DNA of 64,000 nucleotides from Triglochin maritima. Taxonomy: Eukaryota; Streptophyta; Magnoliopsida; Alismatales; Juncaginaceae. Where the stretch lies: the NCBI GenBank assembly GCA_963682175.1, contig OY821786.1:33349501-33413500 (forward strand), read 5' to 3'. A program made the position numbers and the translations under genes. Shown here piece by piece: positions 13,083 to 23,892 of the stretch (positions are counted from its first letter, which is position 1; every line of letters begins with the position of its first letter). The notes beneath the pieces were generated by a model. The model had not been told where the DNA came from. It did no database searches and worked only from the letters and a program-made list of their open reading frames with translations.

Positions 13083-13994
13083 GTAAGAACTCCTACATTC
13101 TAGATTAGTTGATTGCTCAAAGTGTGGTATGAATGGTAGATCGTTGTAATCTATTGCAAGTTCGACGTCAATGAAGATGCGACAAGGAACCACATGGCAA
13201 CATAAGAAACCAAACTACAATGGCCCCTTGTCTCTCTGTAGCACCATCCCTGCTACAACTAACTAAACTAATTTACCGAGCAAATCAAGGGATTTATAGA
13301 TGAGAGTTCATAGGGATGAAGTGATCATGACATAGACATGGCTCGATAGGTGAAGTAAAATAGACATAAAACTGTATTCTAAAACTGGGTGAAATAAGCA
13401 TGGTAGATATCATATACTTGGCAAACAACCATCAAAATAAAAATAAAAACATTACTTTTACCCAACATACATCCCTATCTAAACGCAGTTACTGGTGCTA
13501 CAAAGCAAAACATAATTCTGACACGTGAGATCAAACTCAAAAAACAACATATTATCAAACACTTGAAGATCATATACACTAATCAAATTAAATAAGAAAT
13601 TACACCTAAATATGAAGATTTCGTCATGAAATTTACGCTTCACAGCATTTATCTTACCATCCTAAATCATTCTCCACTCCAAGGGAATGGATCTAGGTAA
13701 AACAAGCCTTAAATAGATTTAAGACAAACACCATAGAAAATATTCATCTAAGACAAACTAGCTTACTCTAATTTATAGAAGAAACTTATTTCTCTATATC
13801 TAATCACTTGTTAAGTATCAACAAAGAATGTACCATTTCTCTATGGAAGATACATATATCTTTTGGCACAAACCAAGTAACCATAAATCATAAGAACCAG
13901 TTAAATAAGATATTAATGCAACAAATTCAAATAAGTACAAGTAGAAAACTCGTAAGAAGAAATGCCAATCAACAAATATGAGTACCTGTAATCT
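13083..13994. other. AT-rich intergenic sequence, nothing recognised
   Basis: No coding frame with family features, no terminal repeats and no RNA gene were seen. Confidence 0.5.
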
Positions 13995-15642
13995 AACAAT
14001 ACAACACAATAAGATTTCACCGACGTTAGTTATCCGTCGGTGTAGTGAACATCGACGGATATACCTACCACCAGTGTTGTTTGCATCGGTGTTTAGTTAC
14101 ACATTGTTTTGTCGGAGAGAAGAACACCGACGGATATCCGTCAGTGACAGACAAATGGATGTATCCGTCGGTGTAAGATACATTGACTAATAGTTCTTCT
14201 CCAATATCACTGATGGACGTGAGCTTACACAGACGGATAAGTATCACTGATGTAGGTTACCCGACAAAAGTCAAAACTTACACCGACGAATAGGGCTGTG
14301 CAACCGGTCCAACCCAAACCGAACCCGGACCGGAACCGGATCGAGTCCGGACCCCGGACCGAAGACCGGGCCGGTTGGGTCTGGTCCGGTCCGGGTTTTT
14401 TACCTTAAAATTAAAAAAAAATCAGACCGGTCTGGCCCGGACCGGACCGGTTGTTGCTCAGCACTACCGACGAATATGTACCATCAGTGTAAGTCCAATC
14501 AAGAACTATGAATAGTCTATTGGCTCTTTCTGGGATCTGATTTCTATGATCAAAAGAAGCAATATTTTTCATCAGTCATCCATAACACATTCATCCGCAA
14601 ACATATAACCAGAAGAACTCATATATGCATTTATCTAAAAAGCATTCAATCAAAACAACAAATACATTCATTCAAACAACAAACTACATACAAAATGATG
14701 TAAGTATATTGAAATTAAGTTTTCAATTCACAAAGTAGCAAAACAAAGTTTGATAATGATAGTAGAAAAAATACACAAACATTATGATGTCAAACCTCTG
14801 GTGCTTGCTTAGCCGGATGGTTTGTGATCGTCATCTCGTTTTGAGGACAATAGTGGTGTGCAAATAGATGTGATATTAATATCATGTATGTTATAATACA
14901 TTATATATTAACACGATACTTCATATATAACCTAGTAGATGTAATACACATTACTAAATTACGAATACCATACCTGATCGTTATAACCACCTTCGCCATC
15001 AAAAAGTCGATGGTCGACTACATGGTTGTGAACTTGCCTTTCACCTTCACTAGCTCGCTACTCACTCGCTATAGCTCCTGACTCTCTCAAACTCTTAGCT
15101 AACTTCCGATTTAGTGTTGAGTTTTGCTTGGGATGTCGTCCCGTGAAATCCGTACATGTCTGTGAGGGTGACAAGAATGGAGTACATCCTCACATGCTCG
15201 TGTTTGTCGCCCATAAAAGTCCCAACTGAATCGTCCGCGGCAACCACTTAAGTGATAGAGCCATGAGAGCTCATCGCACTCGGTCATTGTAGAGCTTCTA
15301 ATCTTTCCCACAAGCAGAAAATATCATAAAATTGTTGTAAAGACCGACAAATCTATCTGTTGTTTGACGGTGACACATCTTTCAGTGTTGGTTTTTGTGC
15401 CAAAAAAATTATTTTTCCACCAACAATTTTTTCAGAAACATACACCGACGGAATTTATCCGTCGACGATTATAAATGTATACGTCAGTGAACGTTTCCAC
15501 TAACAGATAAACGTGTCCGTTGGTGGATACATACGTACACCGACAGATATCTAGGTTGTACGGGTATCCATTTTTCATCCTGGTGAACCGAAAATGAATA
15601 GAGAGTGAGAAATAGTCAATGTAATCTGTTTTTCTAGTAGTG
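13995..15642. mobile_element. Deleted CACTA (En/Spm) DNA transposon, left end eroded
   Basis: The right end reads TTTTTCTAGTAGTG, the reverse complement of CACTACTAGAAAAA, the same terminus as the element at 57464. Both flanks carry many inverted copies of a subterminal motif around CCGTCGGTGTA / TACACCGACGG (14015-14290, 14467-14495, 15435-15550), the hallmark of CACTA transposase-binding subterminal repeats. The left terminus near 13995-14005 lacks a clean CACTA and no 3-bp TSD could be matched to TAG at 15643. The interior (14500-15430) has no recognisable transposase, so it is non-autonomous. Confidence 0.7.
14291..14466. mobile_element. hAT-type MITE, 176 bp, with perfect 8-bp TSD
   Basis: Termini TAGGGCTGTGCAAC and GTTGCTCAGCACTA are imperfect inverted repeats of the hAT type. 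The body is a palindromic series of CCGGACCGG-like words. The 8-bp duplication CCGACGAA flanks it at 14283-14290 and 14467-14474. It sits inside the subterminal repeat array of the surrounding CACTA element and is therefore younger. Confidence 0.85.
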
Positions 15643-15645
15643 TAG

Positions 15646-16790
15646 GTAAATGATATGATCTTGGGTTAATTTGAAAACGAATCTCTTGATATTAATACAT
15701 TACAAAGTATTCTTTTGGAGTGGACAATAGGCAAGAATGCAACCACAATACATGTTTGAAAGCAACCATGTGCCTTGGATAAGAAACAATACCTCCGAAA
15801 ACAATAGAAACAAGTGCTGAAAAATATTTTAGCAGAAAATTGAGCAAGTCTCATTCATGCCAACTCAACAATTTGTTTGGCATATAACAAGTTTGCCTTT
15901 TGTGATGAACTACAAATTCTAGTGAGAAAATCCACAAATGCCAAAAATAAATGTCTTGAAATTCCAACAACTATTTGAAGATTAGAGTTGTATGTTTTAA
16001 AAATATATGTACTTTTGTTAATTATATCTCAATATATATATGTAGTCGTGGTTTGAGTTATTAAAATCTAGCAATAGTTAGCCATTCTGCATGAATACAT
16101 AGATGAAATTTGGGTTACTATTTAGTATTTACCCATAAATCTATTAATTTGGGTACATAAAAATAATGCCCATGAATCTATTAATTTCTAAACAACGCGA
16201 TCACACAAATCGACATGAAGCGAAGACGTGCTAAAATTCCATAAATAATGCAAACAAGTAATTTAAACATGATTTGACTCGGGCAAGATATGACACTCAT
16301 AATAAGACTCAAATTTCCAAAACAACTCGACTTCCTCTTATTTATAACACGAGAAAAGATGTATAACATATAATGGATTTATTTTACAGTTATTACACGG
16401 TTTCTTTGATAGTGCAAGTGCAACTTGATCAACACGTTGTTGTTGTTAATTGACTATCAAATCAAGTTACATAAAACCGAGAAGTTCCAGGAATAATATT
16501 CATATGAATTTATGGTTGGCTACCACTAAAGGTATCCTAACAAAAATTGACAATAACTTCTCTACATCCCTGACGACAGAACTCAATTTCAATGTTTTGG
16601 TTCGAAGTGGAATTGAAACTTTAACGTGGAAGATTTAGAGAAAATTTGTTGGCTTGCATGCTAGTGTTTCGAATGACTATGCTGTGTATGCATAGAAGCG
16701 ACGAAGAAAAAAGAAAAAAGAAAAGAGAGAAAGTACGAAGAAAAGAAGAAAAAGAAAGAGAACCAAAATAGTCTTCGTGTATAAATAATT
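15646..16790. other. AT-rich intergenic sequence
   Basis: No gene or transposon end recognised. Short frames at 15666-15854, 16181-16369 and 16450-16638 show no family features. Confidence 0.5.
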
Positions 16791-16791
16791 T

Positions 16792-17176
16792 AGGATGTGT
16801 TCGGATGAAGTGTTTGCTTCTAACAAAACTCAATTTTTCTCGCTTTAACATCCAAACAACACTTGGTTTCTCCAAAATATGGTTGCTTGGGAAATCCAAA
16901 TTCTCCATTTCATATTGGGAATGGAGAATCTTGATCGGTTAAAGAAATTTCTCCGGTTGTTCCTATACTAAAGTTGCAAATCCTTATTCTCTGACCTCTA
17001 TTTTTTTGTTTTTACGTCAAATGACACTTTTGCCCCAGTCAATATATTTAGTTGCAGCTCGTGTCCTTGTTAAAGGTGATATACCCCAATCAAGAATCTA
17101 CCAAAACATGTTTTACGAAAGGAAACAGATTCTAATAATTTGTGTCCTCCAAGCAACATATCCCAATACACCCTAA
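16792..17176. mobile_element. Probable Tourist/Harbinger-like MITE
   Basis: The left end TTTAGGATGTGTTCGGATGA and the right end (reverse complement TTTTTAGGGTGTATTGGGAT) form an imperfect terminal inverted repeat of about 20 bp, in a style common to Harbinger MITEs. The interior has no coding capacity. A TTA-type TSD is not clean. Confidence 0.45.
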
Positions 17177-17231
17177 AAATAGAAGAAAGAAAAAGAAGTA
17201 ATAACTATATTATATTATTACAGGAATTCTC

Positions 17232-17417
17232 AAGTGAGCCCAGGGCTTAATCAAACTAAATTAAGCCCCCACAATATCCACCACTCATTTCAAAATGTAA
17301 GGTAGATTAAGAAAAAAACGGTTATGCTAATGAATGGTGAGATTAACTGTAAATAAGATCCAATAGTGAGATTGTAGGGGGCTTAAACTAAATTTGATGA
17401 GCCATGGGCTCACTAGA
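17232..17417. mobile_element. Foldback MITE with about 55-bp terminal inverted repeats
   Basis: Left arm starts CTCAAGTGAGCCCAGGGCTT and right arm ends AGCCATGGGCTCACTAGAG. The arms pair over about 55 bp with scattered mismatches around a short core. No coding content and no certain TSD. It resembles small MULE- or foldback-type elements. Confidence 0.65.
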
Positions 17418-17779
17418 GCTTGACCCTATATTATTATACCATATTACCAAAATACTCAAGAATGTTTCATCTTTTTATTTCATTTTGGTTTTTCTCCATG
17501 TTTAAAGAAAAAGTTTGAACTTACATTCAATTACAATATTTTCTTTTCATTTCTTTCTCATTTTTTCTCATTTTCTCTCCTAATTAATGTTTCTATATAC
17601 TGAAAGAGAACTTCTTCTTTTTCTTCTCTTGTTAGGCTTTTATCCACACACAATTGGTGCCAAAGCATTTGATTTGATATAGTAGACTTACTTACCGGTT
17701 GATCATTGGTTAGCATGTTGTAAGCTTTCGATGGATTTTGTGACATGAGACATAATGCCATTACGATTTGACGAATGAG

Positions 17780-18282
17780 GACATTTGGGATGCCAATGGG
17801 TATCCGGAATCGGAACAGGTCAAACCGAACTAGATCCGGAACAGGTCAAACCAACCTAGGTTGAAAGGGAAATATATACGACATTTACCACTCCACCAAC
17901 TCACTGGAGTTGTTGATTAATGTTCTGCTAAATAGATATTGCTTTGTCAACGATATTGAAGTGCGGAAAATTTAGTTCCACATCGGAAAAACCGGATTTC
18001 CCCCTCCCATTCCAACTTATATAACCTCACCATAGGCAAGTGAGTTGAACAATTCTTTTGGTATGAGTTTCTTGAGCAGATAAACAAAGAATCTGTTGAA
18101 AAATATAAGTTTTGTATTGGATCCGGTTTTGGATATCTATGATCCCATCGGATCCGATTTTGGGTACCCAAGTTGGGAACCAACCCGGATCCGGTTCGGT
18201 TTTCGGTACCCAAATAAAAAATGGATCCGAATCCGGTTCTCCCTCCCAGTACCTAACCAGAATCGATCTGTTGCCATCCTTA
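17780..18282. mobile_element. Possible hAT-like remnant abutting the 5' copia LTR
   Basis: It begins GGGATGCCAATGGGTATCC and ends GTTGCCATCCTTA, a weak inverted repeat. Inside are many GGATCCGG / GGTACCC palindromic words as in hAT MITEs, plus a segment (about 17865-18100) with a TTCCACATCGGAAA motif. No 8-bp duplication was found, so class and boundaries are uncertain. It seems to replace the first roughly 35 bp of the adjoining LTR. Confidence 0.35.
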
Positions 18283-18631
18283 GAATTATCTAGATAAATT
18301 TAGAAATATCTTGAATAATGTAAAATAGAGTAATATCTTGAATAATGTAAAATAGAGTAGAATACTCTAGAATCACGGAGAATATTCTAAAGTATGAATA
18401 GTCTAGAATTATTTCAATTCTAGAATATTCCATTAAGTCCTATAAATATGGGATAAATCTCATTTGTAACGAATCGATCCTAGAGCCTCCATTCAAGTGT
18501 GTCCAAGTAGAAGAGTGGGTTAAGTGTTGTTCAAGTCCCATTCAAAGCCAGGTAAGTTCTTCTCTTTGAATCAAAGTGATTTTCTTATTTAAAGTCTTTT
18601 ATCTTTCAAATCGCTTCCGCTTGTCCCAACA
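18283..18631 (+). repeat. 5' LTR of the outer copia element (5'-truncated)
   Basis: Alignable by eye to the 3' LTR pieces at 42083-42277, 44202-44257 and 47436-47532: shared TATAAATA context, GATCC, the AAGTAGAAGAGTG word and the terminal CTTGTCCCAACA. The first about 35 bp are missing. A 27-bp unit is tandemly duplicated at 18306-18332 and 18333-18359. Confidence 0.8.
18360..18448 (+). promoter_or_regulatory. Heat-shock-element-like cluster and TATA box in the copia LTR
   Basis: Three clustered arrays of alternating nGAAn/nTTCn units: GAATACTCTAGAA (18360-18372, one imperfect unit), GAATATTCTAAAG (18380-18392, third unit degenerate) and TTCTAGAATATTC (18418-18430, perfect three-unit HSE). 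TATAAATA follows at 18441-18448. The 3' LTR keeps related motifs (42203-42215, 42241-42254) before its own TATAAAT at 42264. This promoter layout is known from heat-activated ONSEN copia elements; function here is inferred. Confidence 0.55.
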
Positions 18632-18635
18632 AAAT

Positions 18636-18648
18636 TGGTATCAAAGTC
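18636..18648 (+). other. Primer-binding site of the outer copia element (tRNA-Met type)
   Basis: TGGTATCAAAGTC lies four bases after the LTR end. It matches the initiator tRNA-Met complement TGGTATCAGAGC with changes. Confidence 0.75.
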
Positions 18649-18659
18649 ACAATTTTTAC

Positions 18660-19003
18660 CCTTAAGCCTTGGTCATATATCTATCCTCTCTCCCTCTTCA
18701 ATTACCCCCGAAACCTTGTCCCCATCTTTGATAAAGAAAGCTAAGACTATTAGAGTCTTCAAATGAAAACGCTCTTTATCTCACAAGACTTGTGGGAATT
18801 AGTCAAAGAAGATTATGAGGAGCCACAACATGTTGCCACAATTATCAACTTGGAACTAAGCAAAGCAAAATGAACACAAGGAAAACAAGAAGGACACTAA
18901 GGCACTTATATTCATCCAACAAGAGGTAAGTAAACCTATCTTTCCTCATATCGTGGCAGCTAGGAAATCTAAAGAAGCTTGGGAGATATTGAAGAAGCAG
19001 TTT
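18660..19003 (+). pseudogene. Outer copia gag, N-terminal part
   Basis: Reading across frames shows a UBN2-type copia gag. A piece beginning LWELVKEDYEEPQ is followed, after a shift, by KALIFIQQEVSKPIFPHIVA and RKSKEAWEILKKQF. Stops and a frameshift (near 18870) show decay. The reading breaks exactly at the 19004 LTR insertion and resumes at 21481. Confidence 0.75.
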
Positions 19004-19610
19004 TGTAATGACCCTAACTTGTTTAAGGATTAATGGTGATTAGGTGGGCTAATGATGGTGTTTGCATGGGAGTTGGGGGAAGGAATAGGAGGAGTGTTGT
19101 TGGTGAGGTGTTGGGAGACGTGATGGTGATGGGAAGTAGGATGGTAGGGTGATGGTGGGAGTAGGGTGAGGTGGTGGGAGGCATGGGTTTATGGTGGCTT
19201 GACTTTGGTGGAGAAAACCCATCTCCCTCCTTTACTTCTCTCCCTCTCACGTCTCTTTCCTTCCTTCTTCTTATTGAACCCATTCTCCTCTCCATCCATA
19301 TTTCTTCCTCTCCTTCAAGATCCTCGAACTCCGGTGGTGAGGGTTGCAAATCAAGGCGTGCGAGGCAAGGACGTGGTGGGAAGAAGACGCAAGGAGGAGG
19401 TGCGTGAGGTTGCAGTTCGGAGGCGTCGTTGGAGCTCCGGTGTTCTCCGGTGAAGTCGTCGTTCTTCGCGAAGAAGGTATGCCAAATTCTTGCATTAGAG
19501 GCCTTTTTGCTCACCCACGTTGGGGTGGAGTTGTGGTCGGTCGCGGGAGGTCGGAGACCTCGCCGGCGACGAGGAAATGATGTAAAATCCTTGGCTGGCG
19601 CAAGGCTGCT

Positions 19611-20015
19611 GTCGACCAACGGTCGACCGGTCCCTTCGGGCGGTCGACCGAATGTAGTGTATTTTGACTGCCTGATAGTTTTCGGTCGACCGGTTCCTTG
19701 TGGTCGGTCGACCGTAACTTAAGTGTACTGGTTTGTTTACGCTTGTTTGCGGTCGACCGTTATATGACTTAGAATGCTAGGATGTCTCTGGTAGTTTTCG
19801 GTCGACCGGGACCCCTGAGTCGGTCGATGGAATAGGCTTGTGTGATTTTGACCACACTCCAGATTTTGACCCCGTATCGGTCGACCGGTTTTAGTTCAAC
19901 GGTCGACTGTTGGGACTTAAGTTTTGCGCAAAGAGTTCGACCGTTGCAGACTTTCGGTCGACAGATTCCCTTGAGGAAACGGTCGACCGGGTGCCTCTTT
20001 CGGTCGATCGTTTTT
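19611..20015 (+). repeat. Array of paired CGGTCGACCG inverted repeats (solo gypsy LTR)
   Basis: About 14 palindromic sites of consensus CGGTCGACCG, mostly in pairs. TCGA-to-TCGA distances within pairs, counted by eye, are 21, 22, 22, 22, 21 and 21 bp; an extra site precedes the first pair by 11 bp. Spacer sequences differ between pairs, so this is not a simple tandem repeat. Confidence 0.85.
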
Positions 20016-20330
20016 GCGCAGGACTGAATTCCTGGTTCCGTTTAGGATGTCAACTCTGTCCACAGAAACCCGTGTCCTCGCCTTGTGCGTGAGTCAGGAG
20101 GTGACGGTGGGCGCGTTACGCGTGCCTGCCCATGGACCGCCGTGTGGAAGAGTTTGGGTGTTCGGGACGCGTCACCTCCATGTATGGATCGTGACTAATA
20201 TGATGGATTGATTTGACTCGTGTTAGAATAGCAGCCAGAGGGATTGCGGATCTCATTGCTTCAGCGGGCACACAATTGTTGTTGGGTGAAGTGACTACCG
20301 GCCTGGATGGCTACAGAGGCCCCTTCCCTG

Positions 20331-20338
20331 CTTTTATA
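20331..20338 (-). promoter_or_regulatory. Antisense TATA-like box in the gypsy solo LTR
   Basis: The minus strand reads GCTATAAAAGCAGGG, a consensus plant TATA box pointing against the LTR orientation. The related LTR at 60881-64000 keeps the same box (plus strand 61972-61979). No matching sense-strand box is obvious nearby. Confidence 0.35.
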
Positions 20339-20454
20339 GCGGCGGAGTTGGTGTCTGCACGTAGAGCTCGATGACCCCGCGGACTTCGGTTCGGATATGT
20401 CGATTTTCTGGCCTTGTGTGGCGGATATGTTCAACTGTCCTTGATGGCAGTGAT

Positions 20455-21050
20455 TGCACGAGCCCGTGCGGCCTGTGTGGCGGCGGGAGGGCCCCTGTGC
20501 GGCATGTGTGGCGGCAGGGAGGATCACGCGTGGCCTGTGTGGTTGCGGCGATGGACTGTCGATGATGTGTTCCAGCAGGTAGCTCGATTGGGCACCTATC
20601 GAGTGAGATACCGTGCGGTCTGTTCGGCGCCGGTGATGGACCGACCTGAGCGACGGCTCCATTGGTGTCGTGGTGGATCACGATGTTTTCAGATCTGATT
20701 CTACATGCGCGGAAGTGCAAACGCCTCCTCACCGATCCCTTGGCTTGTGTAGTCGCGTGTGGGGATGTGTTGCGTATTGTCCGCTAGACCGTATGTGCCT
20801 ACGGTAGGTCTCTACGGAGACCCGATGTTCGGCCCGTGTGGCGACGGGAGGGTCCTGTGCGGCCTGTGTGGCGGCAGTGAGGATCGTGCGAGGCCTGTGT
20901 GGCGGCAGTGAGGATCGTGCGAGGCCTGTGTGGCGACGACGATGTGGTGGACCATGCGGCATGTGTGGCGACGGCGTTGTTGCGGACCATTGGGCCTGTG
21001 TGCCTGCGGTGGCGGTGTAGACCGCGGGGCCTGTGTGGCAGCGGAAACGA
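20455..21050 (+). repeat. Degenerate GC-rich minisatellite in the gypsy LTR
   Basis: Repeated words GGCCTGTGTGGCGGC and GCATGTGTGGCGACG occur about ten times at irregular 24-45 bp spacing. One 31-bp unit (GGCAGTGAGGATCGTGCGAG and on) is exactly duplicated near 20872-20933. Equivalent repeats occur, inverted, at about 61300-61460 and 61690-61830. Confidence 0.7.
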
Positions 21051-21480
21051 TTGCAGGACGGATATCCGGTTTTGCCCTTGTGGGAGTGTTGTTTACTGCT
21101 TTGTATTTCATGCCATGCTATACTAGTATGATAGGGCATATAGGTGAGCTTGTCATACGGGGTTTCCTTATGGAAACTCAGGCATTGTTGTTATGATTAT
21201 TTTCAGGACCGCGTTAGGTTCCGGCGGGTGATGACCGAGGGAGATTGCACTTTGGGACTGGATCATGTTGTCTGCCTATTTTAAGTTGTCGTGATTACAT
21301 GTATTATGTATTTTGTGTTATGATGTAATCACTCTTTTGACAAACTCTTATGTAATATGGTGCACCAGATATATTTGGATATTTCTTTGAGTAATGTCCC
21401 CACTCCTGATGGTTTTATACTTGTGGTTCCTTGAGTTTAAAAACTTTAAATTTTCCGCTGTTCGGAGATGTTACGAGTTT

Positions 21481-22731
21481 TAGGATCATAAAAAGGTAAT
21501 CGTTGTCAAATTTCAATCCTTATGGATAGAATTTGATAATTCGTTGATGAATGATGGTGAACAAGTCCAAGGATTTTTTTCGAGGATCTCTACTATCATT
21601 AATCAAATCCGTAGTTATGGAGATACTATCACAGATCATAAAAAATATTGAGAGGATTTTAAGAAGTTTGCCTGCAAAATTTGATTATATAGTAGCAACT
21701 ATAGAGGACTCCAAAGATTTATCAAAAGCGACTCTTCATGAGCTAATGAGTTCTCTTGCGGCACATGAACAGGTTCTCGAGCCAACTCTTAGAGCATGCA
21801 TTCCAATCAAAAACTAGCTTTGGAGAAAGAAATGGAGATAATAAGCCTCAAGGAATGGGCCAACAAAGACAAGACAATGGGAGGTAAAATTTCAATGGAC
21901 GAGGGAAAAGAAGGTCAGACACAACAACCAAAGATCCGATAAAGTAAACTCTGACTCACTATGTATTATTTGCAAAAGACAAATCATGAGAGTAAAGATT
22001 GCCGATTTAGATGCATAAGATGCAAAATCCCCAATCATTCTCAAAGAGATTGTTAGTTTCAAAAGAATGAGGTCAACTTCTCGGAAAAACAATGAAGTCA
22101 AGGATAACTCTTCGATTCATGAATAACTGTTCAACAAGAATCAAAGGACACTTGGTATATAAATAGTAGATGCAGCAACCACAAAGATTGCTTTGTGCAA
22201 TTGGATGAAGGAGTAAAATCAGAAGTGAAACTTGGAGATGGATGCTGCAGAATATTGAAGGAAAATGAGTCATAGCCGTCAATACAAAAGAAGGTAACTC
22301 AAAACTCATCTCTGATGTGTTTTATGTTCCCAGCTTAGCTCACAATCTATTATGTGTGGGTCAGTTAATGCAAAAAGGATACTCAGTTAAATTTGATGAT
22401 GATTGTTGCATTATTAAGGATAAGAAAAAACAATCAAACAGTGGTAAAAATTAAGATGACTCAGAGTAAGGTATTCCTTATTGTTATGTTAGTAAGAGAA
22501 AATTATGGTTTAAGTGTCGAGAAAATAGATGACTCCTTACTTTGACACCAAAGATATGGACCCTTAAATTTTATGAGTATAATACTTCTAAAAAAGAAGA
22601 ATATTGTAGTAGGCCTCCCATATATAAAACAAAAGGATACGATATGTGAAGGGTGTATTTATGGAAAGTTCCCTAGACTACCTTTTACAAATACAATGGA
22701 GAGCAAGAGTCCCACTTGAGCTAGCACATAT
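21481..22731 (+). pseudogene. Outer copia gag C-terminus, protease and GAG-pre-integrase region
   Basis: Continues the gag after the solo LTR: IERILRSLPAKFDYIVATIE and LSKATLHELMSSLAAHEQ match the UBN2 gag family. A damaged zinc-knuckle region (about 21965-22060) and a GAG-pre-integrase-like stretch with VPSLAHNLLCVGQLMQKGYS (22325-22385) follow. Frameshifts and stops are frequent. The reading is cut at 22731 by a solo LTR. Confidence 0.8.
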
Positions 22732-23040
22732 TGTTGCCTTTTTGCCTTAATCTATATTAATTTTGATGATTAATCAAACTAATCTTGATCAATCAACCTA
22801 ATCAATCAAAGTGAGCAAACATGATTACATGCATTGCATACATATTTGTATATTTGCAATCATCTTAATATGTTGATCAAGATTATCAAAGAGAATGAGC
22901 ATTGGAACAAAGACATCAAGACTCAAGACATGTAATCAAAGCTTTGGACTAAGACTTGTAATTTTCTATTTATTGAGTCCATAGGAAAATATATAAACTT
23001 GAGTAGTAGAATTGCCTTACACTATGATTCTGTCACAACC

Positions 23041-23396
23041 AAGTTCGGTCGACCGAATGGCAAACGGTCGACCGAACTGCCTTGGATTCATTTTGGAGTT
23101 TACTATCTAGAATTCTCCGAATGGTTGATCGAATGGGTAACGGTCGACCAAACTGCGTTTGACCAGTTTTGGATTTTACTCCAACGGTCATATTTGAATC
23201 TTGCCTCTTTTGGTCATCCGAATAGACAACGGTCGACCGAACTAGCATAAGTTTGAAAACAACTAATCTTTCCTCTCCACCTTAGAACGGTGCACCGAAC
23301 TCTTTTCGGTAAACCGAAATCTCTATTGGTTGAAATTTGAGTCATATTCTGAAGCAACCAAACGATCATCCGAATGGTCTTCGGTCGACCGAACTA
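23041..23396 (+). repeat. Array of CGGT-N2-ACCG pairs with fixed 19-bp spacing
   Basis: Five pairs of 10-bp near-palindromes (for example CGGTCGACCG, CGGTGCACCG, CGATCATCCG). Start-to-start distance is 19 bp in all five (23046/23065, 23122/23141, 23211/23230, 23288/23307, 23363/23382). Outer half-sites CGGT and ACCG are better conserved than the central two bases. Confidence 0.85.
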
Positions 23397-23892
23397 GCCC
23401 AGAATTCTGCCAGAGCTTCAAGCAAACTCTTGCTTCTCATTGGTTCATAACTCCACCAACTCCCCACTGGCTCTATTAGCTTTGAAGCCTATATCAGCCT
23501 CATTCAAGAGACACAAATAAGACCTCTACACTCTCAATTCATCTATACTCTTTGTACTCTCATTTCCCAAACTTTCAAAACTCCAAATACACTCAAAGCT
23601 TCATCTTCACCACTTGTATATCCATTCCATATCAATATCCAAGTGTGCTCAAGTATAGAGTGTTAGATTGTGATTCAACTTTCACATCAAAGAATCACCA
23701 AGTTGTAAAGCTTCGAGGAAGCTCCCTCTCGGGTTGTGAGAGGAGACACGAGCGAGGCGAGGATTGTTTGCGAGGCTTGGTGTTGTAAACAGGGTTGATC
23801 TCGGCCCAGAACGGAGATCGGTTAGTGGAACCGTAAGTGAGGCTCGGGGATCGAGCGAGGCTTGCGATGAGGATAAGGACCGGGTGCGGTGT

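Larger units (their letters stand above)
19004..21475 (+). mobile_element. Solo LTR, Ty3/gypsy (Tekay-related), TSD AGTTT
   Basis: Starts TGTAATGACC and ends GGAGATGTTACG (expected CA decayed to CG). AGTTT at 18999-19003 and 21476-21480 is the 5-bp duplication. It shares blocks with the 29653 element's LTR, such as TGTCCACAGAAACCCGTGTC, the paired GGTCGACC array and the CGCTGTTCGG end. There are no internal domains, so it arose by LTR-LTR recombination. It interrupts the outer copia gag. Confidence 0.88.

Noticed and set aside
18636..18648. tRNA-like sequence
   Set aside because: Only a short complement to tRNA-Met at the primer-binding site; no tRNA gene structure.
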